In this document: positions 1-8,904 of the stretch, one piece after another
How positions within the stretch are numbered: position 1 is the first letter of the stretch
How the letters are laid out: the number at the start of each line of letters is the position of its first letter
Source: Mycolicibacterium parafortuitum
GTDB taxonomy: Bacteria; Actinomycetota; Actinomycetes; Mycobacteriales; Mycobacteriaceae
Reading direction: 5' to 3'
Assembly (NCBI RefSeq): GCF_002086815.1
Contig: NZ_MVID01000001.1
Span: 1 to 64,000, forward strand
Length of the DNA: 64,000 nucleotides
The notes under the pieces: model-generated
Databases searched by the model: none
What the model was told of the DNA's origin: nothing
What the model saw: the letters and a program-made list of their open reading frames with translations, nothing else
Made by a program: the position numbers and the translations under genes

Positions 1-88
1 CGACGACGCCGTATTCGGTGAAGTCGCGGCCCCATTTGCCCCAGGGGTGCATGCCCGCGCCGAGGATGTAGACCGGGTCCGGGCTCAT
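1..88 (-). CDS. Thiolase-family / lipid-transfer-type protein, N-terminal 29 codons only
   Basis: Only the start of the gene lies in the window. The ATG at 88 overlaps the stop of the DUF35 gene by 4 nt (ATGA), so the two are translationally coupled. The visible N-terminus contains VYILGAGMHPWGKWG, which is typical of the SCP2/thiolase-like proteins that pair with DUF35 zinc-ribbon/OB-fold proteins in actinobacterial steroid and acyl-CoA catabolism. These proteins work as aldolases or thiolases on CoA thioesters. The catalytic region is outside the window, so the exact reaction cannot be assigned. Confidence 0.7.
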   Translation of the reverse strand, partial: MSPDPVYILGAGMHPWGKWGRDFTEYGVV

Positions 89-516
89 TTCGCGATCCTC
101 CAGGCGTGGGTGGTGCGTTCGACCCCGTCGTCGTCGGTGTAGAGGGTCATGGTGGTCAGTTCCATGGTCATGCCGACGTGTAGGTCGGCGGCCAGGGTGC
201 CCTCGACGACCTTGCCGAGCACGATCAGGCCTTCGTCGGCGAGTTCGACGGCGGCGACGGCGAACGGTTCGAACGGGTCCGGGGACGGATACGGCGGGGG
301 TGGGGCGTAGCGGTTCTCGGTGTAGGACCACAGGGTGCCGCGCCGCGACAGTGGGACCAACGCCAACTCGTCGCTGGCGCACCCCGGGTTGGGGCAATTG
401 GTTTCCCGGGGCGGGAACACAAACGTCCCACACCCCACGCACTTCCCACCGATCAGATGCGTCGCACCGGACTCATCAGTCGCAAACCACCCGTCGATCG
501 CGGGCACCGTGGTCAT
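85..516 (-). CDS. DUF35 zinc-ribbon/OB-fold protein, thiolase partner
   Basis: This 143-residue protein has an N-terminal rubredoxin-like zinc ribbon with Cys26, Cys29, Cys41 and Cys46 (CVGC...CPNPGC), followed by an OB-fold (about residues 55-130). This is the DUF35 (ChsH2/acyl-CoA-associated) architecture. Family members form a complex with thiolase or SCP2-like proteins and help bind acyl-CoA. The ATG at 516 overlaps the hydrolase stop by 4 nt, and the stop overlaps the start of the downstream thiolase-like gene by 4 nt, so the three genes form one tight operon. The pairing with the thiolase-like protein is the strongest functional evidence. The substrate is unknown. Confidence 0.85.
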   Translation of the reverse strand: MTTVPAIDGWFATDESGATHLIGGKCVGCGTFVFPPRETNCPNPGCASDELALVPLSRRGTLWSYTENRYAPPPPYPSPDPFEPFAVAAVELADEGLIVLGKVVEGTLAADLHVGMTMELTTMTLYTDDDGVERTTHAWRIAK

Positions 517-1382
517 CGGGCAACCTTCCCGTCGGTCAGGAACGACAGCGCTGTGCGCTCGAATGCGGCCTTCGCCTCGATCATCACCCAGTGCCCGCAG
601 TTCGGGAACACGTGGAACTCCGCGTTCGGGATCGTGCGCATCGGCACCAGCGCCATGTCCAGCGGGCTGACCCGGTCGTCGCGGCCCCACGTCAGCAGCG
701 TCGGCGCCTTCACCTTGTGCATGGTCGCCCACGGCAGCGGGAAGTCGGCGTTGCGCATCATCTCCATCATCGCCGCGAACGCGGCCTTGCCGTACATCCG
801 CCGTGCGGCAGCCAGGGTTTCGGGGTCGGTGGCGAGTTGCCAACGCTCCTCGATCAATTGCTCGGTCACCAGCGCCGGGTCGTACACCATCGAGTGCAGC
901 CAGTCGACGAGCCGCTGGCGCGTCGGGTCCTCGGTGAACTCCTGCAGCAGCCGGATGCCCTCGCTGGGCCCGGGGGTGAAGATGTTCGTCCCGATCCCGC
1001 CGATGGTGATCAGCTTCCCGATCCGGGCGCCGTGATTGACCGCGAAGTTGATCCCGACGCCGCCGCCCATCGAGTTGCCGATGATGTCGACGCGGTCGAG
1101 GCCCAGCGCGTCGACGAACGCGACCACCGAGCCCTGCGCGTCCAGCATCGGATGACCGCCGAAGTCGTCGCTGACGCCGAACCCCGGGAATTCCAGCACC
1201 AGGCACCGGAAGTGCTCGGCGAAGACGGCGAGGTTGCCGCGGAAGTTGCGCCACCCGGTCACACCGGGGCCGGAGCCGTGCAACAGCAGCAGCGTCGGTC
1301 CGTCGCCGGCCTCGTGGTAGCGCAGCACCCCCGCCGGTGTCGCGACTTCACGCAACGAGTCGTGGTAGTCGATGGTGTTCAT
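513..1382 (-). CDS. Alpha/beta-fold hydrolase, meta-cleavage-product-hydrolase-like
   Basis: This 289-residue alpha/beta hydrolase has the oxyanion motif HGSGPG (residues 35-40), the nucleophile elbow GNSMGG (Ser104), an acid in GRDDRVSP (Asp235 or Asp236) and the catalytic His264 in NCGHW. HGSGPGVTGW plus GNSMGGG resembles C-C bond hydrolases such as HsaD/BphD, so a 2-hydroxy-dienoate cleavage product or an ester is a plausible substrate. The start at 1382 is chosen because AGGAGGG lies 9-10 nt upstream; an in-frame ATG at 1421 has no comparable site. It is the first gene of the DUF35/thiolase-like operon. Confidence 0.82.
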   Translation of the reverse strand: MNTIDYHDSLREVATPAGVLRYHEAGDGPTLLLLHGSGPGVTGWRNFRGNLAVFAEHFRCLVLEFPGFGVSDDFGGHPMLDAQGSVVAFVDALGLDRVDIIGNSMGGGVGINFAVNHGARIGKLITIGGIGTNIFTPGPSEGIRLLQEFTEDPTRQRLVDWLHSMVYDPALVTEQLIEERWQLATDPETLAAARRMYGKAAFAAMMEMMRNADFPLPWATMHKVKAPTLLTWGRDDRVSPLDMALVPMRTIPNAEFHVFPNCGHWVMIEAKAAFERTALSFLTDGKVAR

Positions 1383-1584
1383 CCGCGGTGGCCCTCCTGC
1401 TTCGACACTCTGTGATCCCATACGGCGTCACACCATCGCAACCGGCGCACCGGTCAGCGGGACGACACACCGGCGTTCCTCGAAAACAGTCCCCGCAAAA
1501 ACCGTTCCGGTGGGCGAGACCCCGCCCTTGCGCGCCGCCGCCCGAGCCCCACACTCGGCGTACTCGCTGAGTGGGAGGAGAACC

Positions 1585-2928
1585 GTGGACAGACCCTCAC
1601 CGCCCGATCCGGGCGTGCTGCGCCGGGTCGCGGTGTCGAGCCTGCTCGGCACCGCCATCGAGTACTACGACTTCCTGGTCTACGGCACCATGAGCGCACT
1701 GGTGTTCGGGCGGGTGTTCTTCCCCGACTCGGACCCCGCGCTGGCGACCATCGCCGCGTTCGGCACCCTGGCGGCCGGCTACGTCGCGCGTCCGCTCGGC
1801 GGAATCCTGTTCGGCCACTTCGGCGACCGCATCGGTCGCAAGAAGATGCTCGTGCTGACCATGTCGCTGATGGGGGCGGCGAGCTTCCTGATCGGGCTGC
1901 TCCCGACGTTCGCCGCGGTCGGGGTCGCCGCGCCGCTGCTGCTGGTCGCGCTGCGCGTGATCCAGGGCGTCGCGATCGGAGGGGAGTGGGGCGGCGCGAC
2001 GCTGATGGTGACCGAGCACGCCGAACCGCACCGGCGCGGATTCTGGAACGGCGTGATGCAGATGGGCTCGCCGATCGGATCGCTGCTGTCGGTCACCGTC
2101 GTCACCCTCGTCACGCTGCTGCCCGACGATGCGTTCCTGTCGTGGGGCTGGCGGGTCCCGTTCCTGGTGAGCGTGCTGCTGTTGGCGATCGGCATCTACG
2201 TGCGGATGTCGATCACCGAGAGCCCGGTCTTCGAGCATGCGAAACCCCAGGCGGCCGCGGCAGCCCGCATCCCGCTCGTCGAGGTGGTGCGCCGGCCCCG
2301 CCCGCTGATCCTGGCGTGCGCCGTCGGCATCGGTCCGTTCGCTCTCACCGCGCTGATCAGCACCCACATGATCAGCTACGCGACCACGATCGGCTATCAC
2401 CGCACCGACGTCATGACCGCACTGGTGTTCACCTCTGTTACCGCCCTGATCGCGATCCCGTTGTTCTCCGCGGTGTCCGACCGGGTCGGCCGGCGCCCCG
2501 TCATGCTGGCCGGAGCGCTCGGGATCATCTGTTACGCATGGCCGTTCTACACGCTGGTGGACCTCGGATCGGTGGCCTGGTTGACCGTCGCGATGATGCT
2601 CGCGCAGATCGTGCAGTCGGCGATGTACGCGCCGCTGGGTGCGCTGTACTCCGAGATGTTCGGCACGACGGTGCGATACACCGGCGCCTCGATGGGATAC
2701 CAGCTGGCGGCGCTGCTCGGTGCCGGCTTCACCCCGATGATCGCGAGCAGCCTGCTCGTCGGCGACGTGACCAACGTTCCGCTGGTGGTGTTGGCCGCGG
2801 GCTGCGGGGCGATCACCGTGCTCGCCGTCTGGCGGGTGCGGGAGACCCGGGGCATCGACCTCGCCACCGTCGGCGCCGCCGCGACCACCGGAGCCGCCGG
2901 CACGGCGATCGGCGAGGCCGCGCGGTGA
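1585..2928 (+). CDS. MFS transporter, metabolite:H+ symporter (MHS) family
   Basis: This 447-residue inner-membrane protein has about 12 hydrophobic segments. The MFS motif A between TM2 and TM3 is present as GDRIGRKK. The GVAIGGEWGGA segment is characteristic of the metabolite:H+ symporter family (shikimate, proline/betaine, alpha-ketoglutarate and citrate carriers). The start is the GTG at 1585, 4 nt after a GGGAGGAG ribosome site; longer in-frame starts run into the promoter region of the divergent hydrolase operon. It faces away from the thiolase/DUF35/hydrolase operon across about 200 bp and may import an organic acid for it. The substrate cannot be read from the sequence. Confidence 0.88.
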   Translation: MDRPSPPDPGVLRRVAVSSLLGTAIEYYDFLVYGTMSALVFGRVFFPDSDPALATIAAFGTLAAGYVARPLGGILFGHFGDRIGRKKMLVLTMSLMGAASFLIGLLPTFAAVGVAAPLLLVALRVIQGVAIGGEWGGATLMVTEHAEPHRRGFWNGVMQMGSPIGSLLSVTVVTLVTLLPDDAFLSWGWRVPFLVSVLLLAIGIYVRMSITESPVFEHAKPQAAAAARIPLVEVVRRPRPLILACAVGIGPFALTALISTHMISYATTIGYHRTDVMTALVFTSVTALIAIPLFSAVSDRVGRRPVMLAGALGIICYAWPFYTLVDLGSVAWLTVAMMLAQIVQSAMYAPLGALYSEMFGTTVRYTGASMGYQLAALLGAGFTPMIASSLLVGDVTNVPLVVLAAGCGAITVLAVWRVRETRGIDLATVGAAATTGAAGTAIGEAAR

Positions 2929-2958
2929 CCGCCGGACCCGGTGCGCTATGACCTAAGC

Positions 2959-3855
2959 ATGCGTCTGGGACTCTCGACCCCGGTGGTCATCCAAATTCCC
3001 GGCGTCGCCGCCGAGTGGGAACGGACTGCCGACGCCGCCGACCTCCGTGCGGTCGCCGCGGCCGCGGATCGCCTCGGCTTCGACTTCCTGACCTGCTCAG
3101 AACACGTGCTCGTGCCCGCCGAGGACGCCGAGGTTCGCGGCGGCACCTACTGGGATCCGGTGGCCACCCTGTCCTATCTGGCGGCGTGCACCACGCGCAT
3201 CAGGCTGGCCACCTCGGTGGTGGTGCTCGGCTACCACCACCCGCTGGAGCTGGCCAAGCGGTACGGGACGCTCGACCGACTCAGTGGGGGACGGTTGATC
3301 CTCGGCGTCGGGGTCGGGTCACTTCGCGCCGAGTTCGACATGCTGCAGGCCCCGTGGGAGGACCGGGGTGCACGCGCCGACGATGCCCTCACCGCGCTGC
3401 GCGCCTGCCTGTCGACCAACCGGCCCGGCTACGACGGCCCGTTCTACCGGTTCAGCGACGTCGTGGTCGAACCGTGCGCCGTCCAACCCCGCGTGCCGAT
3501 CTGGGTCGGCGGGCGCACCGGCCGCTCCCTGCGGCGCGCGGTCACGCTGGCCGATGGATGGATGCCGTTCGGTCTTCGGTACACCGAGATCACCGAAATG
3601 ATTGCCCGCCAGGAGATTCCGGACGGTTTCGACATCGTGCTGCCCGTCGGTGGGCTCGACCCCATCGGTGCCCCGGAACGCACCGCCGCTCAGCTCGGTA
3701 AGGTCGCCGCGCTGGGCGCCTCGGCAGTCACCTGTGGGGTCACGTCCCGGTCGGTCAGCCATTACTGCGAGCAGCTCGAGGCGTTGCGGCAAGTGGCCGA
3801 CGTGTACGAGTGGCCGACCGAACGAGTCTCGGCGTGTCCGACCGATCCGCGCTAG
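2959..3855 (+). CDS. LLM-class (luciferase-like, probably F420-dependent) oxidoreductase
   Basis: This protein of about 298 residues has a bacterial-luciferase-like TIM barrel. The N-terminus MRLGLSTPVV, the segment CTTRIRLATSVVVLGYHHPL, the RLSGGRLILGVGVG strand-loop and the PIWVGG segment are typical of mycobacterial F420-dependent LLM enzymes. The ATG at 2959 fits the family start. An in-frame GTG at 2941 would add six residues. No clear ribosome site precedes 2959, and TATGAC ends 6 nt upstream, so the message may be leaderless. The substrate is unknown. Confidence 0.82.
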   Translation: MRLGLSTPVVIQIPGVAAEWERTADAADLRAVAAAADRLGFDFLTCSEHVLVPAEDAEVRGGTYWDPVATLSYLAACTTRIRLATSVVVLGYHHPLELAKRYGTLDRLSGGRLILGVGVGSLRAEFDMLQAPWEDRGARADDALTALRACLSTNRPGYDGPFYRFSDVVVEPCAVQPRVPIWVGGRTGRSLRRAVTLADGWMPFGLRYTEITEMIARQEIPDGFDIVLPVGGLDPIGAPERTAAQLGKVAALGASAVTCGVTSRSVSHYCEQLEALRQVADVYEWPTERVSACPTDPR

Positions 3856-3866
3856 ACCGTCCACGG

Positions 3867-4763
3867 ATGGCCGACGGGTCTGCCCGGCCGGTGTGGCGGC
3901 AGCGGAGCAGACTGGTCCGCGCGCTGCGGCTGTGGCGCACCCGCGACCCGCAGACCTTCCGGCAGAAGGTGCGGTACAAGATGCTGCGCGACCGTCGCCC
4001 GTTGGTGGTCACCTTCGCCGACAAGGCCGCCGTGCGCGAGTACGTGGCGGCGACGGTCGGGCCGCACTACCTGCCACGTGCCTACGCCGTGTCCGACGAC
4101 CCGTCCGCGCTGCCGGAGCTACCCGAGACGCTCGTCATCAAGCCGACGCACGGCAGCGGTGCGGCGATCATCGTGTCGCCGACCGCCCCGCCGGACGCCC
4201 GGTTGCCGCCCGTCGCGCAGAGTTGGTCCTACACCCACATCCGCCCCGAGTTCGCCGACCGCGCGCACATCAGCGAGATCGCCCGGGCCTGGCTGGCGCA
4301 CCTGTATGGCGAGGGACCGAACGCCGAATGGGTGTACGGACAGGTTCCGCGCCGAATCCTCGTCGAGGAATTACTGCTTCGCGCCGACGGTACGATCCCC
4401 GACGACTACAAACTGTTCGTGTTCCACGGGCGGTGCGCCTACATCGAGGTCGACGCCGCCCGCTTCGGCCGCCGCACCCAGGACTTCTTCACCGCAACCT
4501 GGCGACACCTGCCGCTGAGTGGGGGATATCCGTGGGCCGACCCTGTTCCGCGCTGCCCGGCCACCCTGGACGAGATGATCTCTGTTGCCGAAAAGCTGGG
4601 TGCGGAAACGGATTTCGTCAGGGTCGACCTGTACGACGTGGACGGTCGCATCGTCTTCGGTGAGCTGACGAGCTTCCCTGCCGGCGGCAACAGCCCGTTC
4701 GATCCCGAGTACTTCGACACCGAGTTCGGACGCCGCTGGACGGTGCCCCGCCGCTATCAGTAG
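3867..4763 (+). CDS. TupA-like ATP-grasp domain protein
   Basis: This protein of about 298 residues resembles the TupA-like ATP-grasp family linked to teichuronopeptide or exopolysaccharide assembly. The N-terminal region has RQKVRYKMLRDRRP, followed by a nucleotide-binding segment (LPETLVIKPTHGSG) and the ATP-grasp core LVEELL...PDDYKLFVFHG...YIEVD. The C-terminal part has DFVRVDLYDVDGRIVFGELTSFPAGG, which supplies the metal/ATP ligands. Starts at GTG 3834 or ATG 3867 are both possible; 3867 is used because it lies after the upstream stop. Its last 7 nt overlap the convergent MBL hydrolase. A role in cell-surface glycan or peptide ligation is family inference only. Confidence 0.75.
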   Translation: MADGSARPVWRQRSRLVRALRLWRTRDPQTFRQKVRYKMLRDRRPLVVTFADKAAVREYVAATVGPHYLPRAYAVSDDPSALPELPETLVIKPTHGSGAAIIVSPTAPPDARLPPVAQSWSYTHIRPEFADRAHISEIARAWLAHLYGEGPNAEWVYGQVPRRILVEELLLRADGTIPDDYKLFVFHGRCAYIEVDAARFGRRTQDFFTATWRHLPLSGGYPWADPVPRCPATLDEMISVAEKLGAETDFVRVDLYDVDGRIVFGELTSFPAGGNSPFDPEYFDTEFGRRWTVPRRYQ

Positions 4764-5662
4764 TCCCAGTCCACCGGGACACTGCGGAACGCGTCACCGG
4801 CGGTGGCCACATGGCAGACCGACGGGAACGGCAGGTGGGTGGCGACCAGTGACTCTCCGGTGGCCGCGAGCTCGCGCAGCAGCTGGATCCGGACGCGGAC
4901 GGACTCCTCGGGATCGTGCTCGAACCCGTTGTGCCACTGCGGGTTGTCGAAGCCCGGTGCGAACACGGCGTCCCCGGCGAACGTCAATCCGTCCCCGCCG
5001 GAGGCCAGTCGGACGATGCTGTGCCCCGGGGTGTGGCCACCGGTGCGGACCACCTGAACCCCGGGAGCCGGCTCGTACTCGGATTCGAAGGTGCGGATCC
5101 GGCCGCGGTACTCGTCGAGGAACCGCGCCGCGATCGAGCGCAGGGCGTCAGGCACGGGCGCGGGCATCGAGGTGTGCGAAAAGTCCGGTGCCTCCCAGAA
5201 TTCGGCCTCGGCGGCCGACACATGCACGCGCAGGTCCGGACGCAACCGCTCCTTCACGCCTTCGGTGAGCAACCCGCCGACATGGTCCATGTGCAGGTGG
5301 GTGAGGACCACGTCGGTCACCGCGCCGAGGTCGATGCCCGCGGCCTCCAGCCGGCGGACCGTCTGGCCCGAGCGCGGGAAGTCGGGGAACTCCAGCCCGA
5401 GCCCGGCGTCGACGAGAATCGTCCGGTCGCCGGTGCGCACCACGACCACGTTGAGCGGCCAGTCGAGCACATCGCGCGGCAGGAACCGCTCGTCGAGCCA
5501 GTGCCCGAACTCGGCGGTGTCGGCATTGGTGGCCAACGTCCCCGCGGTGATCGGGAGTATCCCGTCGCTGATCACCAACACCTCGATGTCGCCCACCCGC
5601 ACGGCGTAACGCGACGGCACAAGCTCGTCGAGTCCTTCTGCTGCGATGCGGTCTACGGTCAT
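4757..5662 (-). CDS. MBL-fold metallo-hydrolase
   Basis: This 301-residue metallo-beta-lactamase-fold hydrolase has the metal motif HLHMDH at residues 122-127. Later ligands are probably in GGHTPGHS and in the ATHLPFPS segment, with Asp in TFAGDAVF. The overall pattern is close to the AHL-lactonase-like and glyoxalase-II-like branch of the family, but the substrate cannot be inferred. The ATG at 5662 follows a strong GGAAGGAG site; the upstream in-frame start at 5716 is less likely. It converges on the ATP-grasp gene with a 7-nt overlap of 3' ends. Confidence 0.82.
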   Translation of the reverse strand: MTVDRIAAEGLDELVPSRYAVRVGDIEVLVISDGILPITAGTLATNADTAEFGHWLDERFLPRDVLDWPLNVVVVRTGDRTILVDAGLGLEFPDFPRSGQTVRRLEAAGIDLGAVTDVVLTHLHMDHVGGLLTEGVKERLRPDLRVHVSAAEAEFWEAPDFSHTSMPAPVPDALRSIAARFLDEYRGRIRTFESEYEPAPGVQVVRTGGHTPGHSIVRLASGGDGLTFAGDAVFAPGFDNPQWHNGFEHDPEESVRVRIQLLRELAATGESLVATHLPFPSVCHVATAGDAFRSVPVDWDY

Positions 5663-5891
5663 GGTCGCTCCTTCCGGTGGTCCTCTGCCCGGTCGAACTC
5701 GCCGCCGTGCGCGCATTCATCCCGGCCGGCGAAACGCGACGATCTGGACGCCGAGGCCGAAAATGCGGCTGAAAGCCGAAACGCGAAGTTCGGGTTCGTT
5801 TGCGGTCCAGTGGCGCAGGTTTGACGGGACCGCGGCGGGACACTCTGGGCATTCGTAGGGCAGGCCGTGCGAATCTGCAGGTCTGACGGTT

Positions 5892-5903
5892 TAGCGTAGG
5901 GGA
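5892..5903 (+). promoter_or_regulatory. Leaderless -10 element for the GAF/phosphatase gene
   Basis: TAGCGT at 5892-5897 fits the mycobacterial TANNNT -10 consensus and sits 6 nt before the ATG at 5904. This would place transcription start on or next to the start codon. The rest of the 241-bp divergent region (5663-5903) shows no convincing operator. Confidence 0.5.
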
Positions 5904-8459
5904 ATGGCCGACGACCTTGATGAGTCCCCGCATCCTCGTCGTCGCCCGCCGGAAGGAGACGGTCACACGAGCGCCGACTTCGACGAGCTGGTCGCCGCGC
6001 GCGACCAGATGGAGCGCCTCGTGCGGGCCATCGTCGCGATCGGCTCGGACCTCCACTTCGACGTCACGTTGGAGCGCATCGTCACCGCGGCGCGGGAGTT
6101 GAGCGGGGCCCGCTATGCGGGGCTCGGGATCCGCGCCGCCGACAACAGCCTCGTCTTCGTCGACGCCGGCGACGCGTTCGACGCGTCGGGTCTGGCCGAC
6201 ATGGACATCGGCGACGGTCTTCGCGTCGACGATCTGCGGCAGCGACCGGATATCACCGGTTCGCAGGAGCTGAACCTGCCGATCCGGGCGCTGCTCGCGA
6301 TTCCGCTCACGGTGCGCGCGTCACGCTTCGGGTCGCTGTTCCTCGCCGACGACCGTCCCGGCCGGGTGTTCACCGATGCCCAGGAGAGCGCCGTGCGCGC
6401 GCTGGCGACCGCGGCGGCGGCCGCGATCGACAACGCCCGGTTGTTCGAGCGTGAGCGAGAGTCCGCCAAATGGACGAAGGCCAGCCGCGAGATCACCACG
6501 GCGCTGCTGTCCGGGGATCCGCAGACCGGCCCGTTGCAGCTCATCGTGAACCGCGCGCTCGAGCTCGCCGACGCGGAGCAGGCCATCCTGCTGGTACCGG
6601 GCGAATCCGAGGTGGCCGCCGACGACGTCGACACGTTGATCGTCGCGGCGACGGCGGGCAAGTACGCCTCTGAGGTGATCGGGAGACAGGTGCCGATGGC
6701 CGGCTCCACCACCGGCGGTGTGGCCCGTCGCGGCCTGCCGATGATCACGGATTCGTTCCAGTACCCGATCGAAGGATTCACCGACGTCGGTGAGCGTTCC
6801 GCGATCGTGATGCCGCTGATCGCCGACGGTGCGGTGCTCGGCGTCATCGCGGTGGCCCGGCGTCCCCACCAGCCACCGTTCGACGAGGCCTATCTCGAGC
6901 TCGTCGCCGACTTCGCCCGGCACGCCGCGATCGCACTGGCCCTCGCGGCAGGACGCGAGCATGCGCTGAACCGTCAACTGGCTCAGGCGGATTCGTTCGA
7001 CGAGGCGTTGCAGGGCGCCGCCGACGAGTTACGCAGGCTATGGCGGGCGCGCCGGGTGCTCGCGGTGACCTTTCCGCGTCACGCCGGCGCCGCCGACGGT
7101 CTGCCGAGCCTGGTCGCCACCGGCGAGCCGACGAAGTGGACCGACCTTCCCGCCGACCTGCGCCGGATTCTGGTCGCGTTGTCCGACGACGACCTGCTCA
7201 CCCCGAACACCGCGCAGCCCGGAACCGCGGGGATCGCCATCCAGCACCCCGAGGGGATTCTGGTGGTCTGGATCGAGCTCACCGATCAGCGGTCGTTCAC
7301 GCTGGAGGACCAGACGCTGCTGACGGTCCTCGCCGGGCGCCTCAGCGCAGGCCTGCAGCGGGTGTATCAGGTCGACCAACAACGCGAGACCGCGCTCGCG
7401 CTGCAGCACGCGATCCTCGGTCCGGCCGACCTTCCGCCGGGATTCACCGTGCGCTATCAAGCCGCGAGCCGGCCGCTGCAGGTCGGCGGTGACTGGTACG
7501 ACGTCGCCGACCTCGACGACGGGCGCATCGCGCTGGTGGTCGGCGACTGCGTCGGGCACGGCCTGGCCGCAGCCACCGTGATGGGGCAGGTCCGCAGCGC
7601 GTGCCGGGCCCTGCTGCTGGAGAACGCCAGCCCCGGTGCGGCCCTGGCCGGGATGGACCGCTTCGCGGCCCGGCTGCCCGGTGCGCAGTGCACCACCGCG
7701 GTGGTGATGGTGCTCGACCCCGCCACCGGGGAGATCTCCTACTCCAGCGCCGGACACCCGCCGCCGTTGCTGGTGCACGCCGACGGCAGTGCCCAGCAAC
7801 TCGACGACGCCCACACCATCGCGCTGGGCCTGCGCCAGGACTGGCCCCGCCCGGAAGCGCACCTGACGATCCCGATCGGCTCGACGCTGGTGCTCTACAC
7901 CGACGGGTTGGTGGAGCGCCGCCGGGTTCCGTTGGAGCAAGGCATATCTCGGGCGAGTGCTCTGATCCAGGAGCTTCGCGCGGCACCGCTGGACGAGCTC
8001 GCCAACGACATCATGACAGGGCTTGCCCCCGACGACGGGTACCAGGACGATGTGGCGCTGCTGCTCTACCGCCATCCCGCTCCGCTGGAACTGAGCTTCC
8101 CGGCCGACGCCAGCTATCTGGCGTCGACCCGTTCGGCGCTGCGGCGCTGGCTCTCCGGCGCCCGGGTGGAGCCAGGCCGGGTGATGGAGGTGCTGGTCGC
8201 CGCCGGTGAGGCCGTCGCCAACGCGATCGAACACGGTCACCGAGACGGCATGCCCGGCACCGTCAGCGTCCGGGCGACCGCCCTGGTGGATCTGGTCGAA
8301 CTGATCATCACCGACACCGGCACCTGGAAACCCCCGGCGCAGCCGCCGGACACCTACCGCGGTCGCGGTATCGCCATCATGCGCGGGCTGATGGAGGACG
8401 TGACCATCGCCCATGACTCCGGCGGCACCACCATCCATCTCTACGCGAGGATCGCCTGA
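5904..8459 (+). CDS. Multi-GAF, SpoIIE/PP2C phosphatase and HATPase regulator
   Basis: This 851-residue cytosolic signalling protein carries a GAF domain at about residues 45-185, a second GAF at about 195-350 and a degenerate GAF-like stretch at about 360-490. A SpoIIE/RsbU-type PP2C phosphatase domain spans about 500-725, with metal motifs GGDWYD (528-533), GDCVGHG (547-553), YTDG (665-668) and DD (715-716). An RsbW/SpoIIAB-type HATPase follows at about 730-851, with an N-box in AGEAVANAIEHGH and a G-box in RGRGIAIM. It therefore combines the phosphatase that activates an anti-anti-sigma factor with a kinase/anti-sigma module. The next gene is a STAS antagonist overlapping by 1 nt. Which sigma factor it controls is not shown; SigF is a reasonable guess. 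Confidence 0.9.
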   Translation: MADDLDESPHPRRRPPEGDGHTSADFDELVAARDQMERLVRAIVAIGSDLHFDVTLERIVTAARELSGARYAGLGIRAADNSLVFVDAGDAFDASGLADMDIGDGLRVDDLRQRPDITGSQELNLPIRALLAIPLTVRASRFGSLFLADDRPGRVFTDAQESAVRALATAAAAAIDNARLFERERESAKWTKASREITTALLSGDPQTGPLQLIVNRALELADAEQAILLVPGESEVAADDVDTLIVAATAGKYASEVIGRQVPMAGSTTGGVARRGLPMITDSFQYPIEGFTDVGERSAIVMPLIADGAVLGVIAVARRPHQPPFDEAYLELVADFARHAAIALALAAGREHALNRQLAQADSFDEALQGAADELRRLWRARRVLAVTFPRHAGAADGLPSLVATGEPTKWTDLPADLRRILVALSDDDLLTPNTAQPGTAGIAIQHPEGILVVWIELTDQRSFTLEDQTLLTVLAGRLSAGLQRVYQVDQQRETALALQHAILGPADLPPGFTVRYQAASRPLQVGGDWYDVADLDDGRIALVVGDCVGHGLAAATVMGQVRSACRALLLENASPGAALAGMDRFAARLPGAQCTTAVVMVLDPATGEISYSSAGHPPPLLVHADGSAQQLDDAHTIALGLRQDWPRPEAHLTIPIGSTLVLYTDGLVERRRVPLEQGISRASALIQELRAAPLDELANDIMTGLAPDDGYQDDVALLLYRHPAPLELSFPADASYLASTRSALRRWLSGARVEPGRVMEVLVAAGEAVANAIEHGHRDGMPGTVSVRATALVDLVELIITDTGTWKPPAQPPDTYRGRGIAIMRGLMEDVTIAHDSGGTTIHLYARIA

Positions 8460-8779
8460 TGCCCACCCTGCTGCGTCTGCACACCGACCGTCCCGGCCAC
8501 GGGTCGGGCCTGCGACTGGCGGCCAGCGGCGAGATCGACCTGAGCAATGTCGACGACCTGAAGTCCGCGCTGGCGGATGCGGTCGCCGAAATCGGCAGCA
8601 GCGGTGAGGAACTCGTCGTCGATCTGGCCGAGGTCGAGTACGTGGACAGTGCGGCCATCAACGTGCTGTCCGCATACGCCGATGCGATCCACAGGATCGT
8701 CGTCCATCCGTATCTGCTCTCCACGCTGCGCGTCAGCGGGGTCACCGAACTCGTCACCGTCGACCCGGTGCAGCAGTGA
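8459..8779 (+). CDS. STAS-domain anti-sigma factor antagonist
   Basis: This 106-residue single-domain protein has the STAS fold of RsbV/SpoIIAA. The phospho-acceptor serine is Ser64 in EYVDSAAI. Family members bind an anti-sigma kinase when unphosphorylated and release the sigma factor; SpoIIE-type phosphatases reactivate them. The start codon overlaps the stop of the phosphatase/HATPase gene (TGATG), so its natural partner is probably the protein encoded immediately upstream. A second phosphatase, driven by a phytochrome, is encoded 125 bp downstream. Confidence 0.9.
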   Translation: MPTLLRLHTDRPGHGSGLRLAASGEIDLSNVDDLKSALADAVAEIGSSGEELVVDLAEVEYVDSAAINVLSAYADAIHRIVVHPYLLSTLRVSGVTELVTVDPVQQ

Positions 8780-8904
8780 CCCGCCGCGCCGCGCCGCGCC
8801 GATGTCAGCCGAACGTGTGCGCGGACGGGGCGGCTGGTTGGATGGGTATTCGACGCAGGGGAGCGGCACACGTGCCGTCGGGCGAGAAGGTCAACTGACG
8901 GCAC

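Noticed and set aside
8844..8849. GGGTAT, possible SigF -10 upstream of the phytochrome gene
   Set aside because: No GTTT-like -35 within 15-17 nt upstream, so it is not called as a promoter.
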